A stretch of 64,000 nt of DNA from Diplosphaera chodatii (Eukaryota > Chlorophyta > Trebouxiophyceae > Prasiolales > Stichococcaceae). A model generated the notes under the pieces. It made no database searches and had not been told where the DNA came from. It saw nothing but the letters and a program-made list of their open reading frames with translations. The position numbers were made by a program, and so were the translations under genes. The stretch covers positions 1,178,001 to 1,242,000 of the forward strand of contig JAALGY010000010.1 of assembly GCA_032358165.1 (NCBI GenBank), written 5' to 3'. The stretch's first letter is position 1. Every line of letters starts with the position of its first letter. Below are positions 1 through 11,700 of the stretch, one piece after another.

Positions 1-543
1 AGGACTTTCGAGAGAACCTGATAGCTATGTGGAGGCAGCAGCCTGACGGATATGGGGATACAGCCGGGGCCTGCTGCATTTCAGTTACGCTCGCCGCGCA
101 GTTTGTAAGCTCAGCCCACATACACCGTCTTGCAACAGGTCTCGGTGTGCAAACCTGCACTGTTGCTCTGAATGGGGATGTGCGACGCAGATAAAGTATG
201 AGGCTTATAGCATCGTAGGTTGGCCTGCGGGTGCAAGGGAAGCAGCAGGCAATGCTGTACTGGAAGATGGTGAGATCGCCAGCTGCAGCAGGGGTGCTAT
301 GAAGCGCCGGGAAAAGGTTTGCAAAATTATTGCAAATGGCACTCTCTCATCAGGCAGTCAGCACTCCATTTGTCGGCCAAAGCACCCAGGGTGTCTGCTC
401 ATGGCAACGCGGCACCTCAAGGGCGCCGTCTATGACGCTGTTCAATGCCATGAAACGTTGTTTACGCTGCGCTGCCTGAAACGTGCTCACAATCTACTGT
501 ACACTCGAAAGATACCTCATTGGGCACTTATCTGCACTGTCTG
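1..543. other. spacer without recognisable gene
   Basis: Lies beyond the 3' end of F-box/LRR gene A. A 100-codon plus-strand frame exists here, but its translation resembles nothing known, has no intron-like context and runs into the antisense of gene A, so it is not called. The stretch probably holds the 3' untranslated region of gene A. No repeat or RNA gene was seen. Confidence 0.5.
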
Positions 544-2036
544 TCACCAGTCATCGCCCACCCAATCTTCACAAGTAAACCTGCCCCGTAGCGCTGGCTG
601 AACTTTGCAGCGCTTGCGCAGCCACCGCTGCAGCGTGGCGGCCCAGAAGGCCGCCTCATTGCATGTGCAGTAGTCGATGTTGAGGGTTTTCAGTTGCGAC
701 AGCCGGTGGATGGCGTTAGCACACTCCTGCGAGTCGATCAACGTGTTATGAAGGTGAAGCGTCTTCAAGCTGGTCGCGCCGCAGAGTGGGCGTCCCTGTA
801 ATTTGGCCTTCAGCGCCTCGTCATTGGCTCCACGGATGACTCGGAGCGGTGGCCCATCAGAAACCGCCAGCGTCTGCAAGCCTGGAAGCCCGCGCAGGTC
901 CGGCATGCTGAACAGCAGTCCGGGGATGTTGAGGATCTCAAGGTGGCTGAGGGCAGGCAGCCGCAGCAGCTCCGCAGGGAGGCAGCCGTCTGGAAGTTGG
1001 CACTTGTCCAGGCACAGGGCGTACAGTCGCCGGAGGCTATCAGCCGAGCCGGGGGTGAAGAAGGCCCCGGGCGGTGTGCCGTGCAGCTGCAGGGTGCGCA
1101 GGCTGGACATCTGGCATGGCCGCATGTCGCTGCCAGCGCTGCTGCCAAGCAGCTGTGCGTCAGCGCTGGCGCAATGCCATAGCCGCAGGTGGCGCAGCGC
1201 CGTCAGGCTGTGCACCGCTGCGATGTCCTGACTGTGCGCCACGCAGATGTCCAGTGCGCTCAGCCGGTGCACCAGCTCGGCGTGCGAAGGGGCCGAGAGC
1301 ACGCAGCCCAGTGCTGCAGGTGTGCTGCGCTGCCGCAGCCGGATGTGCGCGTGCCCGGCCGAGGCCACGAGCGAGTGCCACGTCTTGCACATGGCGTCGT
1401 GCTCTGCTGGGTCGGTGCCGCTATGCTGGAGGCAGATTGCCTGGATGCCTGCACACATGCAAGCAGCACGCTGTTGGCGACCGTGCAGCAGCGTCTTGAA
1501 GGCACGCAGTCGAAACATGCATCCCCTGGCGCACACAGCTGACAGGTGGATGGCAATCTACCTGCGAGCCGCTGCTGCAGCCATTCACAACGCCGATGAA
1601 TGTATGAGCTCGTAAGTGCCTTTGGAGCCACGAGGCTGAGCTTGCCCCATGTCTTCCGGGTGGGTGGGTTGGCCAAAATCCGATGGAAAGTTCTGCATGT
1701 CCGCTCCAGATGCTGTGTGTAACACGGGGACGGTCAATCTCATGATGGCGGTCAGGCAATATGGTGCAACTTATGCTCGACACATTGCAGCAGGCTCTTG
1801 CCAAATCTGTTCTGAGACCGACATGCTCCATTGTGCTATGCGCCATACGTGGAATGCCTCACCATTTTGTCACTCATGCTCATGAAGCTGAACACGTGTG
1901 CCCACAAGTCATCCGTCAGCGAGTCCCAGTGCAACTGCTTGCGATGGGCGCGTACAGCTGGCGGGGTGCAAATGCTTGCGATGGGCGCGTACAGCTGGCG
2001 GGGTGATCTTACGACACACAGAACCTGCGCGGGCAT
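544..2036 (-). CDS. F-box/LRR protein, small family, copy A
   Basis: Three exons read on the minus strand: 2036-1863, 1712-1562 and 1448-544. They are joined at GTGAGG and GTAGAT donors and at CACAG and TGCAG acceptors, with matching phases, giving about 409 residues. Exon 1 carries an F-box-like helix (WDSLTDDLWAHVFSFM) that continues across the intron into ERTCRTFHRIL. Exon 3 is a run of LRRs (for example LTALRHLRLWHC and LSQLKTLNIDYC) ending in the family signature FWAATLQRxLRxRCxVQP and a DW-rich C-terminus. An F-box with LRRs is the layout of SCF ubiquitin-ligase substrate receptors; that role is inferred. The start is uncertain: the ATG used by copy C is absent, and a 37-bp tandem duplication changes the frame just upstream of the F-box. 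ATG at 2036 is the nearest in-frame choice; another lies at 2093. Confidence 0.72.
1930..2003. repeat. 37-bp tandem duplication in exon 1 of gene A
   Basis: Two adjacent 37-bp copies, 1930-1966 and 1967-2003, differ at one base. Because 37 is not a multiple of three, the duplication shifts the frame of everything 5' of the F-box. Copy C has a single version of the corresponding segment. Confidence 0.9.
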
Positions 2037-2093
2037 GCTGTACAGCGTCCAAAGGGTTGCCTGCCCGACCTGAAGCCGACGCATATCAGACAC

Positions 2094-3022
2094 CAGTGCT
2101 TACAAAGTTGCAACAGCAGCCAACAGGCTACCTGCGCTACCCGATGTCTGGACTGGATCAAGTAGCACCCCTCGCAGAGTTGTTGCGTCTTTCTGTTTGC
2201 CGTGGCCTGCAAGTGCATGCAGGCACGTTGGAGCAGCAACTTGAGGCTGTGTTCGCACAGGCGTTGCCACGATCAGGTCATGCAGCGGGGGTTCAAGGCC
2301 CAATCTGACCTGCCGGCAATGCACGCATCTGTTGCCTGGCGCCAAATCGAGAGCAGGAGGCCGTTGCATACTGAGCTGATGCTGGTCAGCGTAGCGCTGT
2401 TGCCTAGAGCTGTGGCTTCGCAATCACGATGCACTCACTTCATGAGGCCGCATGCTTCCATTTATCTACATGCGTCCACTCCATCCAGCCTCAGGTCTCG
2501 CACAATCCAGCGTCATGATGGGAACCCACTGTAAGCCTTTACAGAGCTTGCTGCCGGCTATGTCAGCTTATGCCCTCATACTGATTATTGCAGTAACATA
2601 CCAGCACATGCGATGCAGGTTACAGTTCATGCACGAAAGACCCCGTCTCAGCAGGCCTGCTCACTGCGAGTATGCTGCTGTAACCTGTGGAACTGCGAAG
2701 CGGATTTGCACATTGCAGACAGCGTGAGAGCGTGTGTCATCCAGTAGCGATCTCGACTAGCCAGCCGGCACAGGCAGGAGTGGATGCTGGATGGAGCGCT
2801 GGTGACTGCAGTTCATCTTGCATGACACTCTGATCTATCACTCGCGTGCGCATTTGCCACAGCATCCTGCTCATGGTCACTTTCTCAGAGAGCAACCTAC
2901 GGAGTTGGTCATCAAGCCCGCTTGCAGCAGTCATGCTCGTATTAACCTGATGCTCATATTCAGCGTGCCCCCAACCACGGGCGCAATCCTTGGACCAGAG
3001 TGTAGGTCACAGACACTCAGTG
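2094..3022. other. spacer between genes A and B
   Basis: No coding exon similar to either flanking gene was found, and no long convincing frame. It should hold the promoter of gene A (right of 2036 on the minus strand) and the 3' region of copy B. TTACA strings, TGTAA on the minus strand and a possible algal poly(A) signal, occur near 2537 and 2617, some 400-490 bases past the stop of B. Nothing else stands out. Confidence 0.4.
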
Positions 3023-4444
3023 TCACCAATCACCGGCTGCCCAGTCTCTTAGTCTACAGTCCAGGAAAACGTGGTGTGTTGCCGGGCGCACGTGGCAGCG
3101 GCCACGCAGCCGCCGCTGCAGGGTGGCCGCCCAGAAGGCCGTGACCTCATCTGACCAAAAGTCCAGGCTGAGCACCCTCAGGTGCGGCAGGCGGTCGATG
3201 GCGTCAGCACGCTCCCGCGAGGCCACCGGCGTGTCAATGAGACACAGCTCTGTCAAAGCTGTCGCACCGCCAAGCGTGTCCCTGACTGCAGCGGCCGATA
3301 TGTCCTCAGCGCTGCCCACCCCTTGAAGGGAGTCCACCTCGGGCCCGTTTACCACCACCAGCGTCCGAAGGGCAGACAGGTGGCGGAGGTTCGGCATCGC
3401 GAGCAGCGGCATCTCGCTGAGCTCCAGGCGCTCTAGGGTGGGCAGCCGCAGCATCTCCTCCGGCAGCTGCGGGGCTGCGGGGCCACCCCCATCCGCCGCA
3501 ATGTCGCAGTGGTGAAGGCACAGCGAGCGCAGCTGCTGCAGGCTGGCTGCTGTGCCGGGGCTGAAGAAGGCCCTCGGCCACAGGTCGTAAAGCTGCAGGG
3601 TGCGCAGACCAGACAGCTGGCACGGCGGCGCGGCCGCCCCAGGCTGCATGACAAACATCCCTCTTGCATAGCCTGTGTGGGTCCACAGCCGCAGGTGTCA
3701 CAGCGCCGCCAGGCTGTGCACGACCGCGACCTCGCCAGCATGCGCCACGCAGAGGTCGAGCGCCGTCAGCCGCTGCACCAGCTCCTGGCTGGAGTGCGGC
3801 GAGAGCAGCCGCATTGAGTCGGTGGGCTCGCTGCGCCAGCTGGGGGCCTCGAAGCGCAGCCGCAGCCGGATGTCTGTGCCCAAAGTCGATGCCACGAGCG
3901 CGTGCCACATCTTGACTGTGCCGTCCCGCTGCAGCAGGTCAGGCCCGCTGTCGCGCAGGCAGATCGCGCTGATGCCTGCACGCAGGCAGAGCTGCCCATT
4001 CACGCCAGCCTGCAGATGGTGCAAGTAGACCGGCATGTGACGCGCACCAGCCCAAAGAAAGCATGCTTCGGAGCTGACACACCTGTAAGCCGCTGCTGCA
4101 CCCATTCGCACACCCGGCAAATGTCGGAGCCCTCCCTGGCATTGGGCACTGCCAAGTCGACCGTACCCCAGGTCCCCCGAATGGGTGGATGCTTGAGCAG
4201 CACATTGAACCGCCGGCACGTCCGCTCCATGACCTGCACGCCAATCTTGCGGAACTGTCAAGTCTTGACATCAGATGCAAGGGGCATGTTGCTTGCCAAA
4301 AGCCTCAAGCAGAAGAGGGCAAGAGCTTCCTGGCGAGCAAGTCTGCTTCCATCATCTGCTTACATGCATGCAGTGCCTCACCATCTTGTCTCGAGTGTCC
4401 AGACGACCAACGATCTGTGCCCAGGTGTCATCTGTCAGCATGTC
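3023..4444 (-). pseudogene. F-box/LRR protein, small family, copy B, broken by two stops
   Basis: All three exons of the family are present with intact splice borders: exon 1 ending at 4382, exon 2 at 4233-4083, exon 3 at 3975-3023. Exons 2 and 3 keep the family lengths and phases. Two nonsense codons interrupt the frame. TAG at 4447-4445 stands where A and C have the Trp just before the F-box (TGG in both). TGA at 3700-3698 stands where A and C have Arg in the LRR motif AALRxLRLW. Beyond the TGA the frame stays open for about 225 codons to the normal C-terminus (FWAATLQRRLRGRCHV). Translation could begin at the Met right after the first stop (MLTDDTWAQ, 4441), but the second stop would still remove most LRRs. 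Readthrough or sequence error is the alternative. Confidence 0.8.
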
Positions 4445-4447
4445 CTA

Positions 4448-5834
4448 ACGCGGGTGCCTGGCACTCAGCTTGCGGGCAGAGGCTTGTTCATCCTGCAAAG
4501 AGTACACTCGATCACGGTCTAGGGTCACCAGGCACTGGGAGAGTAGGCGTGGCACATGCACTGCCCGTTTTGCAGCAGAGATCACCTGCGCTTCCTGAGA
4601 ATATAAGTACGCATTCGGCCAGCAAGCCTGGCAGCACTGGAATGTTGCACCGCCTGCTTCAACCTGAATGGCGCATGACACCACCCCGATGTTACATAGG
4701 TTGGTGCCTTGATGATTCGCAGCTGCACTCAATCTTTGCTTCCGCACCAGTGGCCTGGTGCAGCAGGGCCGCTCCCACTGGCAATAGTCGCATATGCTGT
4801 CCATGTAGGACAGCGTCAAGATAGATCAATCTCTCTGGGAGCTGAAACCAACGAGGCAATGTAGTGCTGGCGTGCGGTGCCTGCACGTCCAAGTTTCAGC
4901 AGGATGTCCGCAATAGTCTGCATGCGTCCGTGCGCAAGCTTCGCACAAATGGGTCGCAGATGCGCACACTGCTTACATGCTCATCTGTTCAAGTTCTACG
5001 GCTGTGAATTTCGACTGACACTGCACATCAAAATAGTGCTGGCAAGCAAATGATGTCCAACAAGCGCCCTCGCATGTGTTGCTCTGCAACCTGCCTGGCG
5101 GTACTGTACACGTATGAAGTCCGCTACAACTGCAATGAAATAAAGTTGACTTGTGCAGCACAATGCCTCATATAGTGAAGTCAAGTGAAGTGAATTGACC
5201 CCCAAAGGGGTGGACGGCTGGCTGTTTCCCAGCCCATTAGGGTATTTCGGTGTTGTCTAGTCAGGCTCACGCGGACGCTGTTGCCCATCAGGCCCACGCC
5301 TTCTCGGCACGCAAGCACATACAGTGCAGCATATTCTCTTCTTGGGCCTTGTCCCATCTGGCCCTGCGTCTCGTCTCCCTGATGTCTCTGCATGGATCGC
5401 TTTCTCGGTGATGGTCTGTATGTATGTTTGGTGGCAACCAGCATAGAGTCAGGTACAGAGCTTGGCCTGCCTCGTCGATGCAAAGGGAATAGTAATGATC
5501 TTCTATTCCCCTTGGTCCAGCAGGGTGGACTTGATGGACGGATGGACAGGACTCGTACTCAGGCCAATCAATTAGTGCAATTGACAATCTGACATTCTTA
5601 TAGCCGGTCGCCTGATCTGGCCGGCTCTGAAAGATTACACCTGTTGACATCAGGATACTTTGCTTCATATCTCTGCACATGCACATACTGTCTCAAGGCC
5701 ACCAGTACGGAAGCACCAATCATGTGTGTTTATTCATGATGACCCAAATGAAGTCACGCTGAGAAACTCAGTCAGCGGCAGTTGTGCGCACGGCATCATA
5801 TAGCAATGTTCAACTAGCAGGCATGCGCTGCCAG
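4448..5834. other. spacer between copies B and C
   Basis: About 1.4 kb with short frames only, none resembling a known protein. It contains the 19-bp string at 5195-5213 that recurs at 49371-49389, and a TTACA (minus-strand TGTAA) at 5635-5639, about 196 bases past the stop of copy C. The part nearest 4448 should be the 5' flank of copy B. Confidence 0.4.
5635..5639 (-). terminator. candidate TGTAA poly(A) signal of copy C
   Basis: TGTAA is the usual poly(A) signal of chlorophyte nuclear genes. This one lies about 196 bases after the stop codon on the correct strand. A five-base match is weak evidence alone. Confidence 0.3.
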
Positions 5835-7268
5835 TCACCAGTCATCGTCTGCCCAGTCAGTGGCCACATACTCTGCTGCCGGCTGAACCTTGCAGTGGCC
5901 CCGCAGCTGCCGCTGAAGTGTGGTGGCCCAGAAAACCACCTCTTCATCTGCCGAGAAATCCAGGCGCAGCACCTTCAAATGCGGCAGCCGGGCAATGGCA
6001 TCAGCAGCCGCCTGCGTGTTGACTGGCGTGTTGATAAGGCACAGCTCCGTCAGGCCTGAGGCGCCGGCAAATGGGGCTGCTGCCGGCAGCTCGTCAGCGC
6101 CCTCCAGCGCAGGTCCGGCAACGGCACGTAGGTGCGGCTCACCACTGATGACCAGCGACCGAAGGGCTGGCAGCCCGCGCATGTCTGGCAGGAACAACAG
6201 CTGCAGCTGGACGAGCTCAAGGCGTTCCAGGGTGGGCAGCCGCAGCACCTCATTCGGCAGCAGCGCGAGGGCAATCTCCTCGTCCACTACGAGCTCGCAT
6301 TCTTCAATGCACAGCGAGTGCAGCTGCTGCAGGCTGGCAGCCACGCCAGTGGCATCCACGCCAGTGAGGAAGAAGGCCTCCGGCCAGATTTGGTACAGCC
6401 GCAGGGTGCGCAGGTTGGAGAGCTGGCATGGCGCCACATTCACCCCTGCTATATCTGGGTTGAACATCATCAGGCGGGCGGCGGAATGGGTCCACAGCCG
6501 CAGGTTTCGCAGCGCTGCCAGGCTGTGCACGACCGCAACATCGTGAGCCTCTCCCACACACATGTCCAGCGCTGTCAGCCGCTGCAGCAGCTCGGTCCGT
6601 AGCGGGGCTGCAAGCATCCTCATGGTGAAGGCGGAGTCGGTCTGCCATGTAGCAGGGTCGCTGAGCCGCAGCCGAATGCTGGTGCCCGAAGTTGACGCCA
6701 CAAGCGCATGCCACATCTTTGTTGTGCCGTAATGCGCTGGCATGTCTCCACCAGTCTGGCGGAGGCAGATTGCACTGATGCCTGCACACAATTCAAAGCC
6801 TCCGTCAGCCAGGTCGGAGGTGCTGCAGGTGTATATCGAGTGCATTCGTGCGGAGTGAGGTACTGTGGCACTGCCGACTGACCTGCTACCCGCTGCTGCA
6901 CCCACTCGCCCATGCGCCAGATGTAGGAGCTGTCCACGGTCTTGGGTACCGTGAACTCGAGCCGGCCCCAGATCTCGCTGGTGGGTGGACGCTTGAAGAA
7001 GGCATTGGACTGGCGGCACACCCGCTCCAAATTCTGAGCAAAAGCATGAGGTTTCCACAAATCGTATTGCACTCAGTGAATGCAGAGGGCATCCCGTCGA
7101 GCACAATGCTCTTGAGGTAGACTCGCATGCGCTAATGAGCAGCTACAGCATAGCTTTCATCACATGCATGCAGAGCCTCACCATTTTGTCGCGAGTGTCC
7201 AGGTGACTGGCAATTTGTGCCCAAGTGTCATCTGCCAGCATGTCCCACTGCAGACGCTGGGGCGCCAT
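5835..7268 (-). CDS. F-box/LRR protein, small family, copy C
   Basis: The cleanest member of the small family. Exons on the minus strand are 7268-7182, 7033-6883 and 6781-5835. Donors are ATG/GTGAGG and GCAG/GTCAGT, acceptors CTCAG and TGCAG. The lengths (87, 151 and 947) join into one frame of 394 residues plus stop. The start MAPQRLQWDM puts the F-box-like segment at residues 8-40 (WDMLADDTWAQIASHL, then LERVCRQSNAFF in exon 2). From about residue 100 on there are LRRs such as LAALRNLRLW, LQQLHSLCIEEC, LPALRSLVISG and LPHLKVLRLDF. The C-terminus is FWATTLQRQLRGHCKV then a DW-rich end. The F-box would bind SKP1 and the LRRs a substrate in an SCF ubiquitin ligase (family knowledge, not shown here). 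Divergent from gene D across 1.5 kb. Confidence 0.85.
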
Positions 7269-8763
7269 TGCTTGACGAGGTGCACGTGCCTGCGCAACGT
7301 GCAGCACAGTGGAGTAGAGCTCGTTTCTACAGCAGCTGAAGTTGGGTATATACCACATTGTCATCTTTGACAGCATCTGAACGGCCACCTGCGCGGCTTG
7401 GAAGTTGCTCCTTGGTGCAGCCCCGGCAAGTAAATGCGTGCTCCCTTCCGCCTTGACTGCGTACGTCTGGCAACCGGGTCAGCAGGTGTAGGGCTACGTA
7501 TGATTGCGCAGCTATGCTAACATGCGCCTTGACCAGCTCCTTACCAGCGGCCTCGCACAGCGACGCCGAGCTGGATCGTGGAGCGGAGGGTTGATTTGTT
7601 AATTGTTCAGGAGGCTGAGGACGCTGCTTTGACCCTGAAACTGCCCGCGTAGTGACGTGCAGGAGGGCAGCTCAATATTGGTACGCACCTACTGCTGCCT
7701 GCACAGCGCGATGCAAGCTGTACAGGTCACTGCATCGCGAATCAAGAGAGCACAATGAGAGCCTGGATCAGGCTGACAGATGTGAAGCTAGCGCTGTGAC
7801 GGTGCCAAACCGACAACCTGCAGTTGCCAATCACGCAACAGTGCAATGGTGCAGCGCATCACCCGAAGGCACGTAGTAGTTGGCGCTTTCTAACAGGCAG
7901 CAAGATGTCCTTGTGCGTCAGTGCTGTCACTTGCTGTGTGGTCGCAGACTGTCGGTTGCCTGCTTGTCCTTGCACCAGATCGCCATGTCATCTCTGCGAA
8001 ATCACGTGCATTGCTCCCGCCAGCATTGGATTATTCGGCATGCCGGCAAGCGCGGCAACTCGCAGGCCTGCAACCCGCGCAAACTCCGCATTCCCAAGAC
8101 GCAAGACAGTACGTGCTCAGGGAGTGTCTGTGCGAACGCCGCCTGACGTACTGCCGCTGATCGGGATCCTGTTGCGGGCCTGAGGGTGGCAACGAGCTCT
8201 GCAGCGCTCCTACGCTGCTGGGTGGGTGGCTCTTTGGTTTTTGGTGCCTGCAGACGCTTTGCACTTACTCACAACGTAGGATTGGCGTTGAAAGCAATGC
8301 CACGCCGGAAGATGCACCAGGATGTGCTCGATAGCCAGCCTGGCCTGGACCTAGCGGCGACACAGACACAGCGTACACATGGGCAGTCAAGATGCCTTAT
8401 AGTAGTACACGCGCATGAATTAACGCTGCCAGCTGCTGGCGGCGTGCGTCAGAGCAAGCCTGCTGACATGCACCCGTGACCCTGTCACTCCAACACATGA
8501 GGCGTGCTGCTTGGATCCGTGCCGTGATAACCTGGCACCAAGCGCAGGAATGACCAGCGTGGAGCGCGGCAGTGGCGCCGCCTCCTGAGCAGTCACTGCT
8601 GGGCGTGCGCACGTCTATAGTGTGAAACACCCCTCGGGCGGCACAGACCTTGGTGACCCGCAAGCCACTACCCCATGGGCCTGGCCAGCAAGCTGGCTGC
8701 AGGCGGTCAGGAGCAAAACGAACGTACGGCAGGTGGTCAGGTGATGGTGGATCTCGACATGCA
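7269..8763. other. divergent promoter region between genes C and D
   Basis: About 1.5 kb between the minus-strand start of copy C and the plus-strand start region of gene D, so it should hold both promoters and untranslated leaders. Frames of up to about 120 codons occur on both strands but match nothing and show no exon-like borders. A non-coding 5' exon of either gene may lie here. No repeat was noticed. Confidence 0.4.
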
Positions 8764-11700
8764 ATGCGAGTGGGCGTGTTGTCGCGCAGTGGAAGCATTT
8801 GCCACTCTGGGCTGGTCGCCATCCAGCAGGAAGCATTGTACATCCGACAGGCCTGCATCAGCAATCCTATTGTAGTGTGGCAGGCCAACACGACTGCGGT
8901 GGTGCAGTCCACTGGGACAGGATTTGCTGTGGCGGACGGCAGCGGCAGCGTGGGCTTTGCTGCTGCTGGCGTGGCAACCGTGCAGGCGCACCGGGAGCAA
9001 CAGGTGCGCTGCTGGTGCATGGATAGCCGGCTGCATGGCTTGTTTCTTTCAGCAGGCGATGCTTGCTGGCTGCGCCAGTGCGGCATCAGCAGCCATGCAT
9101 TTGCTGCTGTTGTTCTGCAGGTGGCTGGGGATAGCACTCAGTATGGCAGGAGCTCCGTGCAGGATCGTTTCCCAGAGTATCCCCGCGCCAGCATGCCCTG
9201 CAGCAACGCACCTCGAGCTGCAGATTGTGGCAGCCTGCACAATGGCGCACACCCTGTCAGCACCCAGCAGGCACCGTACAACGGCCAGAACGGGAGCGTG
9301 CAATGGCCACCTGAGGCCGACCTCCAGGCCAGCAGCGTGTCATACACACCGTCGGATGGCAGCTTCTGCGCCAGCAGCCAGTTCCAGGCGGTGTATGGCG
9401 ACGGCGCCAGCGGCACCGGCCCGGATTCTGGCAGTGCCTATGCCCCCAGTCCATACGTCGACAGCTACCCGGAAGCGTCCAGCTTCAGCTACCCAGGGAC
9501 GCCCAGCTTCAGTGCTGCCAGCAGCTTTGCCAGCATGGATCCAGACGAGGAGGTCCTCATTGTGCAAGAGGTCACTGAGGAGGAGGTGGGATGTTAACGA
9601 TGCTCAGCCCCAAATCTTCGCACCAACTGTGCACTACTGCATGGGCCTGTTGCAGCTGTGCAACACGCCCTCTCAGGTGATGCATGCTGCTCAAGTGATA
9701 GTACAGGAACATGAAGGAGGCTGTGAGGCACTTGTTGGTGGATTTGCACACCCTAACACATGCTGCTGCAAAGTTACCTTCTCTGCGCTTCTGGTTGCAG
9801 GCGCAGCGACTCCTGGCAGCGGGCCAGATTGACCAGGAGGTGGACGTCGACAATGGCAGTGCCACCAAAAAGCACAAGGTGCGTGTCGCGTTGTGTCATG
9901 AGGCTGCTGAGGCTGACACCCTCTGTGCTTCTCAGGTCATCATCTCAATCATCTGCCAATGACCACGCTGGTTCGGTGTGCAAGAGTCCGGTACCATCAG
10001 CAAGCATGCATCACAGCGGCAATCATCGTCATGATAGTCGCTCATGTGATCTGGTTGCCATTTGGTGCAGCTGAGCGGCCGCTTCAGCCGCAGCAAGAAG
10101 AGCAGCAGCAGTGGCACCGAGGCTGCTGGGTCCACCATCCCCGCCGATGCAGCAGCCGGCGGCCATGGCTCGGCAAGCCACGTGGAGCATGCAGATCTGG
10201 TGGGTGCACCAAGCTGAGCATACTGGATGGCGATTTGTTGTGTCGATGTCAAACGGGTCCTGCTGACGAACTTAGACCAAAGTTGCGCATCTGACGTGCT
10301 GATGCTGGCATGCAGGTCGACGTCATACCAGTCCTGTCACAGATGAAGAGCGCCTTCCAGGTAGGGTCACGTGATGCTGGCAGGTTCCCTGCGTGTGCAG
10401 CCCCTGAGCGTAAGAGGATGATGCGTTAGGCTGGGCGTCACAACGTTGCGGGGCATGTGTGTCTGTGAGTGCAACACAAGCAGCAAGCTGGTCACACTGA
10501 GGTGGTCCTTTCGTCTTGCAGCTGGCATGCGGAGACAAGGAGGGCGCAAGGAAGACGCAGAGCAACATGACCAAGGGCTGCCCAGGCATCTCGCAGGTCA
10601 GACGCATGCCGGCAGTCATACTTGCTGTCCAAGATTTGCACCCTAGCTGCAATTTGTTAAAGGCTGTTACCGATGTGCGCTCAGTTGACGATGTGATGTG
10701 CTTGTAGATCCGCTCTGTTGTGGAGCTGGCAAAGGGGGACAAGGAGGCAGCCAAGGCAACACAGCACCAGCAGTATGTGGTGCGTCAATCTTGCCTGGTG
10801 GTGGCACCTGCCCAGAGCTCTGTGCTTCAAGATCTAAGTACTCAGCTTTAAAGGTGCTGAAACGCACTTGTTCGACTAGAACATGACATCAGATGTGCTT
10901 ACCTGCAGGCAATCAAGACATATGGCGGTCACATGCCCGGGGTTGGGCATGCAATGGTGAGTCTACAAGGGTGCTAAACCATCAGCTGATGTCAGGTGCA
11001 TGCATTCTTACCATCGTCCAGGGCCACCACCGTTGATGTGGCCAAGAGGGTGAACTTCACCGCGCCTGCGCAGGCGACATACCACGCGGGGCAGTCACTG
11101 TACTACAGGGGGCGCGCCAACCCGGACAAGGCGCAGCTGGCCAAAGCCAAGGCCAAGCACGAGCTGGCGGGCTCCACGCGCACCCTGTTTGTGGGCACCG
11201 CCGGCGTCGCGGGTGAGGGTATAAGGCTCCTGGTCTCAGGGTCAGCAGTTCAACAGTGTGGCACTGCAGGCTTTGCAGCTTACTTGCACACAACTGTACT
11301 ATGGCATGCTGACTGCTTGTGTCACATAGCGCATTGCAGGTCAGTGCGCTGCCATGTTGTGCGCACACGTGGGCGCTGTGCTCTGTGCAGGGGCCGCGAT
11401 GACGGCTGGTTTGGATGGCGGGGCAACGGCGGCAGCGCTGGGCGTCAGCGCTGGCGTCACATATGACGGCGCCCTGACGCTGCTGTCCGGCAAACGCAAG
11501 GGTGAGCGCTCGCACCCTGGCCCCTGGCTCGCTTGCCCGCAACTCACATCCTCAACCCCTCATGGGTTGGTGGCTCCGACACATTGCAGCCGGCAGGCCG
11601 GTGAAGGGCCCTTTCTCTGACATGTTGCTGGCACCGAGCCAAAGCTGCTCGGAGCAGTTTACGATGGTGCCTTGCACTTGCACATTGACCCTTCAGCAAC

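Noticed and set aside
299..601. Plus-strand frame of 100 codons at the left edge
   Set aside because: No similarity, no exon-like borders, and it enters the antisense of gene A.
803..1499. Plus-strand frames across gene A
   Set aside because: They mirror the GC-rich LRR exon in antisense; the sense frame has family-conserved motifs.
8397..9137. Minus-strand frame of 246 codons
   Set aside because: Antisense to the 5' exons of gene D and its promoter; low-complexity composition and no domain.
9936..9962. Exon after the acceptor at 9935 in gene D
   Set aside because: It meets TGA after eight codons; the exon at 10071-10199 fits both neighbours in phase instead.
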